A DNA stretch of 64,000 bases from Nocardia vinacea (GTDB taxonomy: Bacteria; Actinomycetota; Actinomycetes; Mycobacteriales; Mycobacteriaceae): assembly GCF_035920345.1 (NCBI RefSeq), contig NZ_CP109149.1:9982001-10046000 (forward strand), given 5' to 3'. The position numbers and the translations under genes were made by a program. Positions 60,701-64,000 of the stretch are shown here, one piece after another. The stretch's first letter is position 1, and every line of letters starts with the position of its first letter. The notes under the pieces were generated by a model, which saw only the letters and a program-made list of their open reading frames with translations, was not told where the DNA came from and made no database searches.

Positions 60701-63700
60701 TGGCCGATCACAACGAGGTCGTCTTCGAGTCCGAGATCTGTGAGTACCTGGCCGACCACGGGTGGCTGTACTCGACGGACGACAACGGCTATGACCGGGA
60801 GCGGGCGTTGTTCCCGGAGGACCTGTTCGCCTGGCTGGAGGAGACCCAGCAGGCGGCGTACGAGAAATCGTTGAAGGCGGCGGGGTCGAAGGCGAAGTTC
60901 CTCGACGTGCTGGTCGCGGCGCTCGACAAGCCTCTCGAACACGGCGGTGGGATGCTGAACATCCTGCGCAACGGGGTGCAGTACATCGGCGGTGGTCGGT
61001 TGAAGATGGCGCAGTTCCGCCCCGAGACCAGTCTGAACGTGACCACCAACGAGCAGTACGCGGCGATGCGGGTGCGGGTGATGCGGCAGGTGCACTTCTC
61101 CACCGCCGACCAGCGCAGCATCGACCTGGTCTTCTTCGTCAACGGGCTCCCGGTCGCGACCGTCGAGTTGAAGACCGACTTCACCCAGTCTCTCGATGAG
61201 GCGATCAACCAGTACCGCAAGAAACGGCATCCGCTGACCAACGGGCGGCCGGAGCCGCTGCTGTCGTTCGGGCACCGGGCGCTGGTTCACTTCGCGGTCT
61301 CCAACGACCTGGCCGCGATGACCACCCGGCTCGAAGGCGAGAAGACGCATTTCCTGCCGTTCAACATGGGTCACGACGGTGGCGCGGGCAACCCGCCTGG
61401 TGCTGAGGGAAAGTCGGCGACGGCGTACCTGTGGGAGCGGATCTGGGCGAAGCATGCCTGGCTCAACATCATCGGCCGACTGATGATCGTGGAGACCAAG
61501 GAGGAGTGGGATGTCACGACCGGAACGTCGGTGCGGCGTATCAGCATGCTCTTCCCTCGGTTCCACCAGTGGGAGGCCGTGACGAACATCGTGGCCGCGG
61601 TGAGCGAGGAGGGGGTGGGACAGCGCTACCTGATCGAGCACTCGGCAGGGTCGGGGAAGACGAACACCATCGCCTGGACCGCGCACCGGCTGGCGCGGCT
61701 GCACGTGAACGACGAGAAGGTGTTCGACTCGGTGATCGTGGTCGTGGACCGCACTGTGCTCGACGGGCAGCTCCAGGAGGCGATCCGGCAGATCGACGGG
61801 TCGGGGAAGATCGTGGCCACGATCAGCCCGCAGGACGTCCGCAAGGCGGGAGCGAAGTCGAAATCCGGGCTGCTGGCGACCGCTTTGAAGAACGGGGAAC
61901 TGATCATCGCGGTGACGGTGCAGACCTTCCCGTTCGCCCTCGACGAGATCCGGGCAGACTCGTCGCTGAAGGGGCGGCGGTTCGCGGTGATCGCCGACGA
62001 GGCGCACTCCTCGCAGTCCGGCCAGATCTCCTCCAAGCTCAAGGCCGTGCTGACCGCGGAGGAGGTCAAGGAGATCGAGGAGGGCGGTCAGGTTGACGTC
62101 GAGTCGATCCTGGCCCTGGAGATGACCGAGCGGGCCGAGTCAGAGAACATCTCCTACTTGGCGTTCACCGCGACGCCGAAGAACAAAACCCTGGAGCTGT
62201 TCGGCCGCAAGGGGCCTGACGGGAAGCCGGTCGAGTTCCACCTCTACTCGATGCGGCAGGCGATCGAGGAGGGTTACATCCTCGACGTGCTCAAGGGCTA
62301 CCAGACCTACGACACCGCACTGAAGATCGCTGGCAAGGCCGAGAGCGGCGACGGTGGCGAGGTGGAGGAGGCCGCGGCGCGTAAGGGGCTGATGCGGTGG
62401 GTGAAACTGCACCCGACCAACATCAGCCAGAAGGTGCAGATCATCGTCGAGCACTTCCACGCCAACGTCGCCCACCTGCTGGAGGGCAAGGCGAAGGCGA
62501 TGGTCGTCACCGACTCGCGCAAGGCCGCGGTGAAGTACAAGAAGGCGATCGACGCCTACATCGCCAAGCGGGCTGCCCTGGACGCCTCCTACAACTACCG
62601 CACCCTGGTCGCCTTCTCCGGCTCGGTGACCATCGCCGAGGACGAGGAGTGGGCTTCGGACTGGGGGCCGCAGCCGAGCAAGGACGACGAGTTCACCGAG
62701 GCCAACCTGAACCCCGGCGCCGGCTCGGATCTGGCCGCCGCCTTCAAGGGCGCGACGTACAAGATCATGCTGGTCGCCAATAAGTTCCAGACAGGGTTCG
62801 ACCAGCCACTGCTCTCGGCGATGTACGTCGACAAGAAGCTCTCCGGGGTCACTGCCGTGCAGACGCTGTCGCGGCTCAACCGCACCCATCGTACTGTGGG
62901 CGGGGAGCAGAAGCGCAAGACGTTCGTCATCGACTTCGTGAACAAGCCCGAGGACATCCGGACTGCGTTCGAGCCGTACTTCACCAACGCCACCCTGGAG
63001 ACCGAGACCGACCCGTACGTCGTCGTCCACCTCGCCACCAAGCTCGCCCAGGCCGGGATCTACACCCCAGAGCAGGTGCGCGAGGTCGCCGAACTCTGGG
63101 TCACCCGCAAGGGCAACAACGCGCTCTCGGCCGCGATCAGCCCGGCCAAAGATAGTTTCGCCCGCCGCTACGCGGCGGCGATCGAGGCCGACGACGAAGT
63201 TACCCTCAACACTCTCGACCTGTTCCGCAAAGACGTCTCCACCTACGTCCGGCTCTACGACTTCATGAGCCAAATCGTCGACTACGGCGACCCGTACATG
63301 GAGATGTTGTCGATCTTCCTGCGCCTGTTGGAGAAGCTCATCGCGGACTCCTCCTGGGCTGCGGAGGTCGACCTCTCCGACGTGGTCCTGGTCGGGGTCA
63401 AGCACACCAAGGGCACTGCGGTCGACATCTCGCTGACCGGTGACGGCGAGCTCAAGGGCATCGGTGCCGCAGGCACTGGCACCCGGAAGGAGCCCAAGTA
63501 CGTCGCACTACAGGTCGTCATCGATAAGATGAACGACCTCTTCGGCGCCGAGTCGTTCTCCGCGTCTCAGGTCCGCGAGTTCGTGCAGGGACTCGTGCAG
63601 CAGCTGCTCACCTACCCGGACCTGATCAACCAGACCAAGGTGAACTCGAAGAAGCAGTTCATGGAATCGCAAGACTTCCAAGCCGCGGTCACCGAGGCGG

Positions 63701-63834
63701 TGATCGACAACCAAGAGGCCCACAACACCATGGCCGACTACTTCTTCAGCGACGGCCCTGGCATCAGCGCTGTCATCATGGCGCTCGCGGACGCCTTCTA
63801 CGAAGCAGCGATCGATCAGCAGACGGACGTGTGA
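60700..63834 (+). CDS. hsdR: type I restriction endonuclease/translocase subunit
   Basis: This 1044-residue protein starts at ATG 60700, overlapping the hsdS stop; GTG 60697 is possible. The N-terminal nuclease core has IDLVFFVNGLPVATVELKTD (D...ExK, about 145-162). The SF2 motor has EHSAGSGKTNTIAWTAHRL (Walker A, about 318), VIADEAHSSQSG (about 434) and YLAFTATPKNKTLELFG. The remaining SF2 motifs and a helical C-terminus follow. It cuts unmethylated DNA after ATP-driven translocation with HsdM and HsdS. It looks intact. Confidence 0.93.
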   Translation: MADHNEVVFESEICEYLADHGWLYSTDDNGYDRERALFPEDLFAWLEETQQAAYEKSLKAAGSKAKFLDVLVAALDKPLEHGGGMLNILRNGVQYIGGGRLKMAQFRPETSLNVTTNEQYAAMRVRVMRQVHFSTADQRSIDLVFFVNGLPVATVELKTDFTQSLDEAINQYRKKRHPLTNGRPEPLLSFGHRALVHFAVSNDLAAMTTRLEGEKTHFLPFNMGHDGGAGNPPGAEGKSATAYLWERIWAKHAWLNIIGRLMIVETKEEWDVTTGTSVRRISMLFPRFHQWEAVTNIVAAVSEEGVGQRYLIEHSAGSGKTNTIAWTAHRLARLHVNDEKVFDSVIVVVDRTVLDGQLQEAIRQIDGSGKIVATISPQDVRKAGAKSKSGLLATALKNGELIIAVTVQTFPFALDEIRADSSLKGRRFAVIADEAHSSQSGQISSKLKAVLTAEEVKEIEEGGQVDVESILALEMTERAESENISYLAFTATPKNKTLELFGRKGPDGKPVEFHLYSMRQAIEEGYILDVLKGYQTYDTALKIAGKAESGDGGEVEEAAARKGLMRWVKLHPTNISQKVQIIVEHFHANVAHLLEGKAKAMVVTDSRKAAVKYKKAIDAYIAKRAALDASYNYRTLVAFSGSVTIAEDEEWASDWGPQPSKDDEFTEANLNPGAGSDLAAAFKGATYKIMLVANKFQTGFDQPLLSAMYVDKKLSGVTAVQTLSRLNRTHRTVGGEQKRKTFVIDFVNKPEDIRTAFEPYFTNATLETETDPYVVVHLATKLAQAGIYTPEQVREVAELWVTRKGNNALSAAISPAKDSFARRYAAAIEADDEVTLNTLDLFRKDVSTYVRLYDFMSQIVDYGDPYMEMLSIFLRLLEKLIADSSWAAEVDLSDVVLVGVKHTKGTAVDISLTGDGELKGIGAAGTGTRKEPKYVALQVVIDKMNDLFGAESFSASQVREFVQGLVQQLLTYPDLINQTKVNSKKQFMESQDFQAAVTEAVIDNQEAHNTMADYFFSDGPGISAVIMALADAFYEAAIDQQTDV

Positions 63835-63842
63835 GCAAGCCT

Positions 63843-63859
63843 GGCCCCGGAAGGGGACC
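63843..63859 (+). terminator. short hairpin after hsdR
   Basis: GGCCCC-GGAA-GGGGACC with one bulged base lies 8 bases after the stop. The last 140 bp of the window hold nothing else recognisable. Confidence 0.4.
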
Positions 63860-64000
63860 GTGCGGTACAGGTTGAGCAGCTACAACGACCGCAACACCAC
63901 CGTCCTCGGCGAATGAGGTTCGACGGCTCTTCGCCACGGAGAAGGCGTTGATCTAAAACCGTCCGGCATCGAACCCTGCAATTCGGCGTCGACGAGTCCG

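Overview
The window is high-GC DNA from an actinomycete, most likely Nocardia or a close relative. The evidence is frequent GTG starts, 4-bp GTGA/ATGA overlaps between genes, leaderless-type promoters, an XRE/MmyB-type regulator, a DUF4913 protein, a type VII-secretion-style Rhs toxin and a mycobacterial-type SOS box. It reads as an accessory region: a conjugation-like module, scattered small metabolic and defence genes, one very large biosynthetic gene, a polymorphic toxin locus and a type I restriction system. No rRNA, recognisable tRNA, CRISPR array or intact transposase was found.

Layout. 1-6133: a conjugation-type operon with a VirD4/TraG-like coupling ATPase, a duplicated DUF4913 protein and helical proteins of unknown function. 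Three of these carry the same short motif 41-43 residues from their C-terminus. 6371-12069: an MBL-fold hydrolase, a GNAT and a Baeyer-Villiger-type monooxygenase face a cytochrome P450 and its XRE/MmyB regulator. 13039-19443: a TetR regulator, small unknown proteins (one pair under a perfect LexA/SOS box), a VOC protein, a CoiA-like gene split by an amber codon, a coiled-coil protein and a GNAT. 19676-23692: two HEPN-type proteins between an intact and a truncated GFA-family gene; the first HEPN gene carries an apparent one-base deletion. 24174-29234: minus-strand genes for an APH-type kinase, two GNATs, a DUF89/ARMT1 phosphatase and an XRE-TPR regulator.

29494-43156 is the centrepiece. It encodes a 3737-residue NRPS-PKS megasynthase (A-PCP-KS-AT-KR-ACP-KS-ACP-aminotransferase-reductase), followed by a small-molecule kinase-like protein and a DAO-type flavoenzyme in the same operon. 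Its promoter region has three 11-bp direct repeats like those bound by SARP activators. The predicted product is a short chain that starts with an amino acid, carries hydroxyl and amino groups and is released reductively.

43186-49915: a stand-alone amidophosphoribosyltransferase (PurF), GNATs, an HExxxH metallopeptidase-like protein, an isochorismatase-like hydrolase and a P-loop kinase. 50139-56951: a tight operon for a probable type VII-exported Rhs toxin with a HYD1-type ADP-ribosyltransferase tip and a DUF6881 immunity protein. 57320-57478: an IS110 transposase remnant. 57732-63834: hsdM-hsdS-hsdR.

All function calls come from reading motifs by eye. Starts were chosen by ribosome-binding site, overlap or leaderless geometry. 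Several proteins have no recognised family.
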